From: an uncultured Nocardiaceae bacterium
Lineage (GTDB): Bacteria; Actinomycetota; Actinomycetes; Mycobacteriales; Mycobacteriaceae
Reading direction: 5' to 3'
Length of the DNA stretch: 55,786 nucleotides
Assembly: GCA_936936565.1 (NCBI GenBank)
Contig: CAKZIX010000107.1
Location: 1 to 55,786 of the forward strand
Within the stretch, counting starts at the first letter, position 1. Every line of letters starts with the position of its first letter. Below are positions 39,373-49,266 of the stretch, in pieces. A model generated the notes under the pieces. That model ran no database searches, was not told where the DNA came from, and saw nothing but the letters and a program-made list of their open reading frames with translations. A program made the translations under genes and the position numbers.

Positions 39373-40542
39373 GTGACCGTTAGAGAGTCGTCGAACTATC
39401 TGCTGCTTCCGCTGGCCCTCGGCACCTTCGTGCTCGGCACCGACTTGTTCGTGATGAACGGCCTGCTGCCGATCATCGCCTCGGACCTGCACGTGTCGGT
39501 CGCACAGGCCGGTCAGCTCACGACGATTTTCGCGGCGACCTATGCCGTCAGCTCGCCGATCATCGCCGCGAGCACCGGTTCGCTGGATCGTCGCTGGGTG
39601 CTCGCGGCGGGCGCCGCGCTGTTCACGCTCGGCATGATCGGGCAGGCCGCCGGAACCACGTATCTCGTTGTCGCCCTTGGGCGCTTCGCAGCGGCGATCG
39701 GCGCGGCGGCGTTCCAGTCGACGGCCTTCATGGTCGCGGCGGCGCTGACGTCGGAGGAGAATCGTGGCCGGGCGCTGGCACTGGTCACGACCGGGATGAC
39801 GGTGTCGAGCGTGGCGGGCGTGCCGATCGGCATTCTCGCCGAGCGCTGGATCGGCTGGCGCGGCGTGATGTGGGCGATCGCGGCGGTCGCCGCCGTGGTC
39901 ATGGTTGCCGTCACGCTCCTGCCCCGAGTCACGCTGCCCGCGGCCGGCTTGCGCGACCGCCTCGCGGTTCTGGTGCAACCCCGCGTACTGCACGTCCTCG
40001 CCGTCTCGGTGCTGGCCATGGTCGCCCTGTTCGGCGCGTTCGGATATCTGCCGACGATTCTCGAGTCGGGGGTTCCGCACACGGCGCTGCCGTGGGTGTT
40101 CGTGCTGTTCGGCACCGGGCAGGTGCTCGGCAACAACCGCGCGGGCGTGTGGTGCGACCGCCTGGGCGCGCACCGGACGATGCTGATCGGGCTCATCGGC
40201 GTCGCGGTGGGCCTGGCCGCACTGACGGTCGGCGCCGGGCACCTGGTGAGCGCGCTGGTACTCGCCGCGCTGATCGGATTCTTCGGCGGCATGGTCACCG
40301 TCCCGCAGCAACACCGCCTGTTCAAGGTCGCGCCGCAAGCTCCGACAGTTGCGTTGGGCCTCAACGGATCCGCGATCTATGCCGGAGTAGCGCTCGGCGC
40401 CTCGCTGGGCGGCGTGGTGCTGCACCAGGCCGGACCGGGCTGGTTGGCGCCGACGGCGACCGTCGTCGCGCTGCTCGCCGTCGCCGTCGCGGCGACGATC
40501 CGCCAGCCCGTCGCAACCGCAAAGGATCCGGTCCGGGTCTGA
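39373..40542 (+). CDS. MFS transporter, DHA1 drug-efflux type
   Basis: A 389-residue permease with 12 hydrophobic helices: LLLPLALGTFVLGTDLFVMN at TM1, the loop 2-3 motif GSLDRRWVLAAGA, and TGMTVSSVAGVPIG in TM5 (antiporter motif C-like). This fits proton-driven exporters of the AraJ/Cmx (chloramphenicol-type) branch. The GTG at 39373 is chosen because the upstream in-frame codons belong to the ArsR control region. It is controlled by the divergent ArsR gene. The true substrate is unknown. Confidence 0.87.
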   Translation: MTVRESSNYLLLPLALGTFVLGTDLFVMNGLLPIIASDLHVSVAQAGQLTTIFAATYAVSSPIIAASTGSLDRRWVLAAGAALFTLGMIGQAAGTTYLVVALGRFAAAIGAAAFQSTAFMVAAALTSEENRGRALALVTTGMTVSSVAGVPIGILAERWIGWRGVMWAIAAVAAVVMVAVTLLPRVTLPAAGLRDRLAVLVQPRVLHVLAVSVLAMVALFGAFGYLPTILESGVPHTALPWVFVLFGTGQVLGNNRAGVWCDRLGAHRTMLIGLIGVAVGLAALTVGAGHLVSALVLAALIGFFGGMVTVPQQHRLFKVAPQAPTVALGLNGSAIYAGVALGASLGGVVLHQAGPGWLAPTATVVALLAVAVAATIRQPVATAKDPVRV

Positions 40543-40604
40543 GGCCCGCCGGCTCGCACCTACTCGCCCGCAAGCGCACGAAGGCGGCTCCGGTGAGCTG
40601 ACGC

Positions 40605-41234
40605 TCAGCCCGGCGCCGTACCGACCTGCCGGCTGAACATCGACGCCACCATGTCGGTGCAGTAGTCCACGAGTTCTTCACGACCGACCGGCAGCCGACC
40701 TTCGGTCCAGTCCAGGAACAGGGTGACGACGGACCCGGACAGCGCGCTGACGTCGAGCTGCAGCCGCGGTGAAGCTGCCGCCGCGCCCTCACCGAGCGCG
40801 AGCGCGACGGACAGCACGAAGGCCGGCAGCGCACTGTAAGCGTGGTCACGCAGAGTGTCGTCGGAAAAGGCACCGCGCAGCAGGATGCGCGCGATGCGCG
40901 GCTCTCGCTCGAACAACCGGGACGCCGCGTCGAAGGCAGCAGCCACCCGGTCGATCGGTGCGGGCGCGGGAGCCATAGCTGTGGTCACGCACTCGGCCAA
41001 CCGGCCGACGGTGTCGTCGAACACCGCGAGAACCAGTTCGTTGCGGTCGGCGAAGCTTTCGTAGAAGTAGCGCGGGCTCAGCCGCGCCTCGCGGGTGACG
41101 GCACGCATCGTCAGCGCCGATCCGCCCTCGTCACCGAGGATCCGGAAGCCCGCGTCGAGCAGCTGCCGACGCCGATCGTCCACGCGATCGCTGAGCTTGC
41201 GACCCCGGTATATCGCGGCGTCGTCGCTTGACAT
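40605..41234 (-). CDS. TetR-family regulator of the adjacent monooxygenase operon
   Basis: A 209-residue TetR protein. The HTH is in residues 22-68 (RRRQLLDAGFRILGDEGG, then LSPRYFYESFADRNELVLAV), followed by an alpha-helical ligand domain. It is divergent from the hydrolase-reductase-monooxygenase-SDR operon across an 88-bp gap that holds repeated GATTCC sites. This makes it the probable local repressor. It is convergent with the MFS gene, so the accessory segment is built of two regulator/target pairs. Confidence 0.9.
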   Translation of the reverse strand: MSSDDAAIYRGRKLSDRVDDRRRQLLDAGFRILGDEGGSALTMRAVTREARLSPRYFYESFADRNELVLAVFDDTVGRLAECVTTAMAPAPAPIDRVAAAFDAASRLFEREPRIARILLRGAFSDDTLRDHAYSALPAFVLSVALALGEGAAAASPRLQLDVSALSGSVVTLFLDWTEGRLPVGREELVDYCTDMVASMFSRQVGTAPG

Positions 41235-41249
41235 GCTCCGAGCCTATCA

Positions 41250-41290
41250 GGAATCATTCGATTCCAGAGGAAGCGTTCGATTCCAGAATC
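41250..41290. promoter_or_regulatory. Paired GGAATC/GATTCC repeats, likely TetR operators
   Basis: GGAATC-N4-GATTCC (41250-41265) is followed by GATTC-CA-GAATC (41279-41290). TTCGATTCCAGA occurs as a direct repeat at 41257 and 41276, 19 bp apart. The sites lie between the divergent TetR gene and the hydrolase gene, 33 bp before the GTG at 41323. Confidence 0.6.
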
Positions 41291-41322
41291 AGGCGCTATC
41301 ACACGAGGCAAAGGAGCCTTCC

Positions 41323-42186
41323 GTGAGCTCATCGCGCTACACCGACGAGGCGCATGCGATCACCGCACGCAACGTGGAATTCGACTGGAACGGTGTGCCC
41401 CTGCACTATCTGCCGGGCGAACCCGTGGCCACCCAGTTCTTCAACTTCATGCACTTGGTGCTGCCCGAGGGCGAACGCGCGATGGCCCAAGCCCTAGCCG
41501 AAGCACTCCCCTACATCGAGGACGAACGGCTGCGCGAAGAGGTTGTCGGGTTCGTCGGCCAGGAATCGATGCATGCGTCGTCGCACGAGGGCGTGCGAAA
41601 CCACCTGGAGCGCAACGGCGTTCCGATCAAGCCGATTGTCGACGCGATGGAATTCCTGATCGGCGCCGTCGGCGACCGGGGCCTCCAGGGCCGCGCGAAG
41701 CAGGAGTGGCTCAAGGAGCGCCTCGGTCTGTTCGCCGCGATGGAGCATTTCACCGCCTTCATCGGTCAGTGGTTCCTGGACAACGACAAGATCGACGACA
41801 TGCATCCGACGATGCTGGACCTGATCCGCTGGCACGGCGCCGAAGAGGTCGAGCACCGCAACGTCGTTTTCGACGCCTACCAGTATCTCGACGGCAGCTA
41901 CACGCGCCGGGTTCGCACCGCGCTCCTCGCGTGCGGCGTTCTGGCCGCGCTCTTCGTCGCGACCGAGATGTACCTGGTCCACCACGACCCGGCCCCCGGC
42001 AAGGCACGCAACCCGTTCGCCGATTTCTTCGGCGCCGTCCGCCGCGGCAAGATCCCCAACCCGGCGCTGTTCCTCACCGAGATGCCGCAATACCTGCGCC
42101 CCGGTTTCCACCCGTCCGCCATGGGTGACCTCGACAAGGCCCTGAAGTACCTGGCGACCTCGCCGGCCGCCCGGGCAGCGCAGTGA
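41323..42186 (+). CDS. PF10118-type 'metal-dependent hydrolase' (helical, di-metal-like motifs)
   Basis: A 287-residue, mostly helical protein. It has two ExxH motifs (QESMHASSHEG near residue 85 and HGAEEVEHRNVVF near 180) and AMEHFTAF between them. This pattern recalls a ferritin-like di-iron bundle, although the family is annotated as predicted metal-dependent hydrolases. One hydrophobic helix (LLACGVLAALFVATEMYLV) lies at about 205-223. AAAGGAG precedes the GTG by about 6 bases. The next gene, an iron-sulfur reductase, overlaps its stop (GTGA), which would suit an oxygenase-reductase pair. That role is inference. Confidence 0.78.
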   Translation: MSSSRYTDEAHAITARNVEFDWNGVPLHYLPGEPVATQFFNFMHLVLPEGERAMAQALAEALPYIEDERLREEVVGFVGQESMHASSHEGVRNHLERNGVPIKPIVDAMEFLIGAVGDRGLQGRAKQEWLKERLGLFAAMEHFTAFIGQWFLDNDKIDDMHPTMLDLIRWHGAEEVEHRNVVFDAYQYLDGSYTRRVRTALLACGVLAALFVATEMYLVHHDPAPGKARNPFADFFGAVRRGKIPNPALFLTEMPQYLRPGFHPSAMGDLDKALKYLATSPAARAAQ

Positions 42187-43265
42187 TCGACGTGTCACAG
42201 GAAGGACCGGACGCGGACTCCGCGCCGAGCGGGGGCCCGATGTTCTCCAAACCCGTACTCGGCGCCGTCGCCAAGGGTGCGGCGGCATACCGGCACGTGT
42301 TTGCGGCAAGTCCGCTCGCGCCGATGCTGTCGCGCCCGAAGCCCGTGCGCCGCACCGGGTTCGATCTCGACTTGGTCGTCGCCGAGGTGCACCGCGAGGC
42401 GGCCGACGTGGTGAGCATCGCGTTCGAGAGGCCCGATGGCGGCGATCTGCCCGAATGGACCCCTGGTGCGCATCTCGACGTCTTCCTGCCCTCGGGCGTC
42501 CAGCGCCAGTACTCGCTGTGCGGGGATCACGACGACCGCACCCGCTACCGGATCGCGGTGCGCCGCATCCCGGACGGCAGCGGATCGGTGGAGGCGCACG
42601 AGTCGGTGCGCGCCGGCGCCACGCTGCACGTGCGCGGACCACGAAACGCGTTCCGGCTGCTGACCGCACCCGCGTACCTGTTCGTCGCGGGCGGCATCGG
42701 CATCACGCCGATCCTCGCGATGTACCGCGCCGCGGTCGCCACCGGGGTCCCGGCGCGACTGATCTACACCGGGCGCAGCCGCGACACCATGCCGTTCCTC
42801 GACGAACTCACCGGCGACGTTTCGATCCTGGCGGATGACGAATGCGGTGTGCCGGACGTGCCCGCGCTGATGTCCGGCCTGGCTCCCGGCACAGCCGTCT
42901 ACCTGTGCGGCCCTCCGGCGATGGTCGACGCCGCGCACGACTGCCTGCCGCCGTCGGTGTCGCTGCACACCGAACGGTTCTCGGCGGCGCCGGTCGTCGG
43001 CGGACGGCCGTTCACGGCGACGCTGGCCGATTCCGGCGTCACCGTAGAGGTGGCTGCCGACGAGACGCTGCTGTCGGCGGTGCGCCGGGTCAAGCCCGGG
43101 GTCGCCTATTCCTGCCAGCAGGGTTTCTGCGGCTCCTGCAAGACGCGCGTGCTCGCCGGCGACGTCGAGCACCGCGACCGGTTGCTACTCGACGACGAGC
43201 GCGCCGACTCGATGCTCATCTGCATCTCCCGCGCCCGGACCGACCACCTCGTGCTCGACGCCTGA
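42183..43265 (+). CDS. Ferredoxin reductase with C-terminal 2Fe-2S domain (PDR/VanB family)
   Basis: A 360-residue electron-transfer protein. A variable N-terminal ~55 residues precede the flavin domain (RQYSLCGDHDD near 110), the nucleotide-binding domain (VAGGIGITPILAMYRA near 163, YLCGPPAMV near 240) and a plant-type ferredoxin domain. The cysteines are in YSCQQGFCGSCKTRVLAG, plus LICISR. It passes electrons from NAD(P)H to an oxygenase. Its GTG overlaps the hydrolase-like gene stop. Likely partners are that protein or a P450 elsewhere; flavin monooxygenases do not need it. Confidence 0.9.
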   Translation: MIDVSQEGPDADSAPSGGPMFSKPVLGAVAKGAAAYRHVFAASPLAPMLSRPKPVRRTGFDLDLVVAEVHREAADVVSIAFERPDGGDLPEWTPGAHLDVFLPSGVQRQYSLCGDHDDRTRYRIAVRRIPDGSGSVEAHESVRAGATLHVRGPRNAFRLLTAPAYLFVAGGIGITPILAMYRAAVATGVPARLIYTGRSRDTMPFLDELTGDVSILADDECGVPDVPALMSGLAPGTAVYLCGPPAMVDAAHDCLPPSVSLHTERFSAAPVVGGRPFTATLADSGVTVEVAADETLLSAVRRVKPGVAYSCQQGFCGSCKTRVLAGDVEHRDRLLLDDERADSMLICISRARTDHLVLDA

Positions 43266-43347
43266 ACGATCCACCCCATGACCCGAGCCACCACCGTTCG
43301 CGACGCCCGTGGATCTCGGCAACCGACCCCTCCGAAAGGAAGCAATC

Positions 43348-44841
43348 ATGATCGAGCAACGCAACGGCGCGCTGCCCGAACAAGCACTTCCCGAACACAC
43401 CCAGATCGCCATCGTCGGTGCCGGTTTCGCCGGCATCGCATTGGCCATCAAGTTGCGCGAGGCCGGTTTCGAGGACCTGGTCGTCATCGAGCGCAGCGAC
43501 GACCTGGGCGGCACCTGGAGCGCGAACAAGTACCCGGGTTGCGCGTGTGACGTGCCGTCGCACCTGTACTCGTACTCGTTCGCGCCGAACCCGAACTGGT
43601 CGCGCATGTACGGCACCCAGCCAGAAATTCTCGAGTACATCCGCAGCGTCGCCGTCGAGCACGATGTGGTGCGCCACATTCACTTCGAGACCGAATTGAC
43701 GAGGGCCACCTGGGACGAAAGTGCCCGCGTGTGGCGCATCGTCACCAGCAAGGGTGCCTTCACCAGCGAGGTCCTGCTGTGCTCGACAGGGCTGTTCGCG
43801 GAGGCGTCGATCCCGGCGATACCGGGTCTGGATTCCTTCGGCGGCAAGGTTTTTCACTCGCTGCACTGGGACCACGACCACGACCTCACCGGCGAGCGGG
43901 TCGCAGTGATCGGCACCGGGGCCTCGGCCGTGCAGTTCGTGCCCGAGATCGCGCCGAAGGTCGGGCAGCTCACCGTCTTCCAGCGGTCGGCACCGTGGAT
44001 CATGCCCCGCATGGACCGGCTGACCAGCGGTGCCGAGCGGGCACTGATGCGCCGGGTGCCGTTGCTGCGCAGGGGAATTCGCGCCGGGTACTATGCGGCG
44101 ATCGAGGGCTTCGGCCTGGTGGGATTCGTCGACAAGCGGTTCCGGCACCCCTACGAGGTGATCGGGCGGATGCAACTGCGCCGTCAGGTCTCCGATCCGG
44201 CGCTGCGCCGCAAGGTCACCCCGGACTACATGATCGGCTGCAAGCGCGCGATCTTCTCCGACGCGTACCTGCCCGCACTCGGCAGGGACAACGTCGACGT
44301 CGTCACCGACGGCATCGCCGAGGTCCGAGAGCACTCGATCGTGACCTCCGAAGGCGCCGAGATTCCGGTCGACACCATCATCTTCGGCACCGGTTTCACC
44401 TTCCCGCCCGCGGCATTCGACCGCATCGTCGGCGCCGACGGCCGCAGCGTCGCCGATCGTTACCGGGACCGGCCGCAGTCGTATCTGGGCACCGTGCTCA
44501 CCGGCTTCCCGAACTTCTTCTTCACGCTCGGACCGTTCGGGGCGGGCGGCAATCAGTCGGCCATCTTCATGATCGAGTCGCAGGTCGCCTACATCGTCGA
44601 CGCCCTCGACACGATGCGGACGAGGGGTCTGCATCGTGTCGAGGTGCGACGCGACGCGCAGCAGGCGTTCCTCGACGAGGTCGACGAACGCAGCAAGGAG
44701 ACCGTGTGGGTAACCGGTGGCTGCACCACCTACTACACCAACGACAAGGGCGCCAACGCCGGCCTGTACCCGAACTGGAGCTTCGAATACCGCTATCGCA
44801 CACGCAAATTCGACGACAAGGCATACGAGGTGACGGCATGA
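43348..44841 (+). CDS. Baeyer-Villiger-type flavin monooxygenase (MymA/EthA-like)
   Basis: A 497-residue FAD- and NADPH-dependent monooxygenase. The first Rossmann motif is VGAGFAGIALA (about residue 27), GTWSANKYPGCACD follows, the Baeyer-Villiger fingerprint is FGGKVFHSLHW (about 165, with Asp instead of Pro after the Trp), and the second Rossmann motif is VIGTGASAVQ (about 190). It would insert oxygen next to a ketone or oxidise sulfur. AAAGGA lies 8 bases before the ATG. The downstream SDR is coupled (ATGA), an arrangement reminiscent of the mymA locus of M. tuberculosis, which modifies envelope lipids. Confidence 0.92.
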   Translation: MIEQRNGALPEQALPEHTQIAIVGAGFAGIALAIKLREAGFEDLVVIERSDDLGGTWSANKYPGCACDVPSHLYSYSFAPNPNWSRMYGTQPEILEYIRSVAVEHDVVRHIHFETELTRATWDESARVWRIVTSKGAFTSEVLLCSTGLFAEASIPAIPGLDSFGGKVFHSLHWDHDHDLTGERVAVIGTGASAVQFVPEIAPKVGQLTVFQRSAPWIMPRMDRLTSGAERALMRRVPLLRRGIRAGYYAAIEGFGLVGFVDKRFRHPYEVIGRMQLRRQVSDPALRRKVTPDYMIGCKRAIFSDAYLPALGRDNVDVVTDGIAEVREHSIVTSEGAEIPVDTIIFGTGFTFPPAAFDRIVGADGRSVADRYRDRPQSYLGTVLTGFPNFFFTLGPFGAGGNQSAIFMIESQVAYIVDALDTMRTRGLHRVEVRRDAQQAFLDEVDERSKETVWVTGGCTTYYTNDKGANAGLYPNWSFEYRYRTRKFDDKAYEVTA

Positions 44842-45683
44842 CTCGCTACGACGTCCGCGACAAGGTCGTGGTGATCACCGGCGCCGGCAAAGGGATCGGA
44901 CTCGCTACCGCGAAGCTGCTGGCCGGGCGCGGTGCACACGTGGCCGTGCTCGACGTGGATGCCGCGAGCGCGGCGGCGGCCGCCGAGTCCTTGGGCGGCA
45001 CCGCGATCGCGCATGCGGTGGACGTCCGCGACCGGGCCGGCACGAAAGCCGCCGTCGATGCCGCCGCCGCACACTTCGGTCGCGTCGACGTGGTGATCGC
45101 CAACGCGGGCATCGTGCCGCCCGCGGCCACGCTGCGCACCATGGACGGGGCCGACTTCGACCGCGTCGTCGGCGTCAACCTGACCGGCGTCTTCAACACC
45201 GTGCAACCCGCGCTCGAGCAGATCATCGCCAATCAGGGATACGTCTCCATCATCGCGTCGGCTGCGGCCTTCGCACCTGGCGCCGGTGGCGCGCCGTACA
45301 TGATCAGCAAGTCCGCGGTGGAGCAGCTCGGGCGGGCCCTGCGCATCGAACTCGCGCCGTACGGCGCCGCGGCGGGCGTGGTCTACTTCGGTGTCGTCGA
45401 AACCGACATGACGCACGACACGCTCGACGCGGACGAGCTGGGCCGTGAGCTCGGCGCCATGCTGCCGTGGCCGCTCAGCCGCCGGATCAGCGCCGACACC
45501 GCCGCCCGGGTGATCGCCGACGCGGTGCGCGACCGTGCGGCGCAGGCGATCGCGCCTGCGGGTTGGGACGCCTACAGCATGGTGCGCGGCGCGATCAACG
45601 TCGTCGTCGATCGCCATTTGTCACGGGACAAGAAGGTACACAGCCTGGTGCGCCGGCTCGAGGAGCGCAACCGACGAACCTGA
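44838..45683 (+). CDS. SDR-family oxidoreductase (SadH-like)
   Basis: A 281-residue SDR with TGAGKGIGLA (about residues 13-22), NAG at about 88, the catalytic Ser in SIIASAAAF and Tyr-x-x-x-Lys in PYMISKSA. A C-terminal extension with a hydrophobic/basic tail (RHLSRDKKVHSLVRRLEER) may touch the membrane, as in SadH-type proteins. It is the last gene of the operon. It may oxidise an alcohol to the ketone that the upstream Baeyer-Villiger enzyme uses. It is convergent with xerD. Confidence 0.88.
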   Translation: MTRYDVRDKVVVITGAGKGIGLATAKLLAGRGAHVAVLDVDAASAAAAAESLGGTAIAHAVDVRDRAGTKAAVDAAAAHFGRVDVVIANAGIVPPAATLRTMDGADFDRVVGVNLTGVFNTVQPALEQIIANQGYVSIIASAAAFAPGAGGAPYMISKSAVEQLGRALRIELAPYGAAAGVVYFGVVETDMTHDTLDADELGRELGAMLPWPLSRRISADTAARVIADAVRDRAAQAIAPAGWDAYSMVRGAINVVVDRHLSRDKKVHSLVRRLEERNRRT

Positions 45684-45733
45684 ATCACCGCACGCCGGAT
45701 CGAGGACCACCGCTCGTGTTCGAACGACCGGCG

Positions 45734-46624
45734 CTACCGTGCCCGCGGATGCGCGCCGGCCCACACCTCACGCAGCGAGCCGATCGTGACCAGCGTGTAG
45801 ATCTGCGTCGTCGTCACCGACGCATGACCCAGAAGTTCTTGCACCACACGCACATCCGCGCCGCCGTCGAGCAGATGCGTCGCGAAGGAGTGCCGCAGGG
45901 TGTGCGGCGAGACCGCCGCGGTGATGCCGGCACGTTCGGCGGCGGTCTGCAGCACCTGCCAGGCGCTTTGCCGCGACAGCCGCCCGCCGCGCACGTTCAG
46001 GAACAGGGCCGGGTTGCCGCGTGACACCAGCGCCGGCCGCCCGCGCACCAGATAGGCGTCCACCGCCGCCAGCGCCGGGCGTCCGATCGGCACGATGCGT
46101 TCCTTGCCGCCCTTGCCGCGCAGCACCACGGCCCGGGTCTCGGTGTCGATGTCGTCGACGTCGAGCCCCACGGCTTCGGAGATGCGCGCCCCCGTCGAGT
46201 AGAGCAATTCGAGCAGCGCGCGATCGCGCAGACCCCGCGGGTGGTCGGAGCCGCCCGCCTCCAGCAACGCGAGGACGTCCGGCACCGACAGCGATTTCGG
46301 CAGTCGCCGCCCCGGCGTCGGGGGTTTGACGGCGTGTGCCACGTCGGCGTCGGCGAAGCCCTCGGCGGTCGCGAACTTGTGCAGCCCGCGCACCGCGATC
46401 AACGCGCGCGCGGTGGAGCTCGCCGCGAGCCCGCTCTTGCGCAATTGAAGTCCGAAGTCGCTCACATCGGCTTCGGAAACCTTTGCCAGCGAGTCGATTC
46501 CGCGTCCGCCGAGAAATTCCGCATAACGCTGCAGGTCCCGCCGGTAGGAGCTGAGCGTGTTCGCGGCAACTCCGCGCTCGACCGCAAGATGATCGAGGTA
46601 GGTGCGAAGCTGCCGCGCGAGCAC
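45734..46624 (-). CDS. xerD: Tyrosine recombinase XerD
   Basis: A 296-residue site-specific recombinase that resolves chromosome dimers at dif. The N-terminal SAM-like domain is LDHLAVERGVAANTLSSYRR. The catalytic domain has Arg in STGARISEAVGL, Lys in LRGKGGKER, HTLRHSF (His-x-x-Arg), GHAS and the nucleophile Tyr in TTQIYT. The GTG at 46624 gives the same N-terminus length as the M. tuberculosis protein. GTG 46675 would add 17 residues and overlap the NUDIX gene. It borders the accessory insert that separates it from parA. Confidence 0.93.
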   Translation of the reverse strand: MLARQLRTYLDHLAVERGVAANTLSSYRRDLQRYAEFLGGRGIDSLAKVSEADVSDFGLQLRKSGLAASSTARALIAVRGLHKFATAEGFADADVAHAVKPPTPGRRLPKSLSVPDVLALLEAGGSDHPRGLRDRALLELLYSTGARISEAVGLDVDDIDTETRAVVLRGKGGKERIVPIGRPALAAVDAYLVRGRPALVSRGNPALFLNVRGGRLSRQSAWQVLQTAAERAGITAAVSPHTLRHSFATHLLDGGADVRVVQELLGHASVTTTQIYTLVTIGSLREVWAGAHPRAR

Positions 46625-46626
46625 CG

Positions 46627-47253
46627 CTACTGCCGGGCTTTCCGCTCGTGCAGCGCCGTCGGGCGGCCCGGCCACGGCGCATCCGGCGCGCGCAACGTCG
46701 CATCGGTCGCACGCGCGGCGGCCAGCGCCAACACCCCCGCGACGGCGGTGGCGTTCACGATCGAACCGTCGAACGTGCCGCGCACGGCCTCGTCGATGTC
46801 CTTGTGCACCAGCACCAAATCGGCTTCCTCGCCCTCCGGGTCCGGGCGCTCCACCTCGAAAAGCCCCTCCGCCAGGAAGATCCGCAACGCCTCGTCGGTA
46901 AAGCCCGGCGACAGCGCAATATCCACCAGCACCGACCAGGTCTGCGCCCCGAGCCCGGTCTCCTCGGCGAGCTCCCGCTTGGCGGCCGTCAGCGGATCCT
47001 CGTCGGCAATGTCGAGCAGGCCGGCCGGCAGCTCCAGCAGCCGCTGCCCGACGGCATGGCGGTACTGATGGATCATCACCAACTTGCCGTTGGCATCCAG
47101 CGCCGCCACCGCCACCGCGCCGAAATGCTCGACCACCTCGCGGGTCACCACGTCACCGCCCGGCATGGTGACCTCGTCCTGCCGCAACGTCAGGATCGCG
47201 CCCTCGAAAATCGTACGGCTGCCGACAGTTTCGAACTCGTGCCGATCGGTCAT
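46627..47253 (-). CDS. NUDIX hydrolase, ADP-ribose pyrophosphatase type
   Basis: A 208-residue NUDIX enzyme. The Nudix box runs from LPAGLLDIADEDP through KRELAEETGL (about residues 72-96), preceded by MIHQYRHAVGQRLLELP as in ADP-ribose pyrophosphatases (Rv1700-like). It hydrolyses ADP-ribose to AMP and ribose-5-phosphate. GGGGGC lies 5-6 bases before ATG 47253. ATG 47265 is possible but has no signal. The gene lies between pyrG and xerD, as in M. tuberculosis. Its stop is two bases before the chosen xerD start. Confidence 0.92.
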   Translation of the reverse strand: MTDRHEFETVGSRTIFEGAILTLRQDEVTMPGGDVVTREVVEHFGAVAVAALDANGKLVMIHQYRHAVGQRLLELPAGLLDIADEDPLTAAKRELAEETGLGAQTWSVLVDIALSPGFTDEALRIFLAEGLFEVERPDPEGEEADLVLVHKDIDEAVRGTFDGSIVNATAVAGVLALAAARATDATLRAPDAPWPGRPTALHERKARQ

Positions 47254-47395
47254 CTTCGCCCCCATCTCACAGTGCCAGCGGTTCGCACCGCAACACTACG
47301 ACCCGCTCCACGAGTCCGCGCGCCGGCGCCGAACGGCCACATCCCGCGCTGCGAGTTCGCCGTCGTGGCGGTCGCCGCCCGGCGCGGATCGGCGC

Positions 47396-49075
<1,680 letters not shown>

Positions 49076-49125
49076 GGAACTTCACGGTAACACGGGGTTG
49101 AATTGTCCTCGCTGCGCTCGGACGT

Positions 49126-49214
49126 GTTTTGCGGCTTTTGTGTCGCGATCTTCCCTCGTCGCTCGCTCGCTGCGCTCGCATCGCTCCTCGGTCCAGATCG
49201 CGACGCCGCAAAAC
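49126..49214. repeat. Two-part nested inverted repeat upstream of pyrG
   Basis: GTTTTGCGGC (49126-49135) and GTCGCGATC (49142-49150) on the left match GATCGCGAC (49196-49204) and GCCGCAAAAC (49205-49214) on the right. Together they make a 19-bp stem with a 6-base bulge on one side. The loop is made of CGCTCG runs. It stands between mctB and pyrG, 51 bp before the pyrG start, so the transcript could fold here ahead of pyrG. Confidence 0.6.
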
Positions 49215-49217
49215 GGA

Positions 49218-49254
49218 AACGTCGTCCCGGCCACGATGTTCCCGGGACGACGTT
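49218..49254 (-). terminator. Hairpin after mctB
   Basis: Perfect 13-bp arms AACGTCGTCCCGG and CCGGGACGACGTT lie 13 bp past the mctB stop. There is no strong T-run, so termination would be of the weak actinobacterial type. It separates the steA-mctB transcript from pyrG. Confidence 0.65.
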
Positions 49255-49266
49255 GCAAGCGATGGG

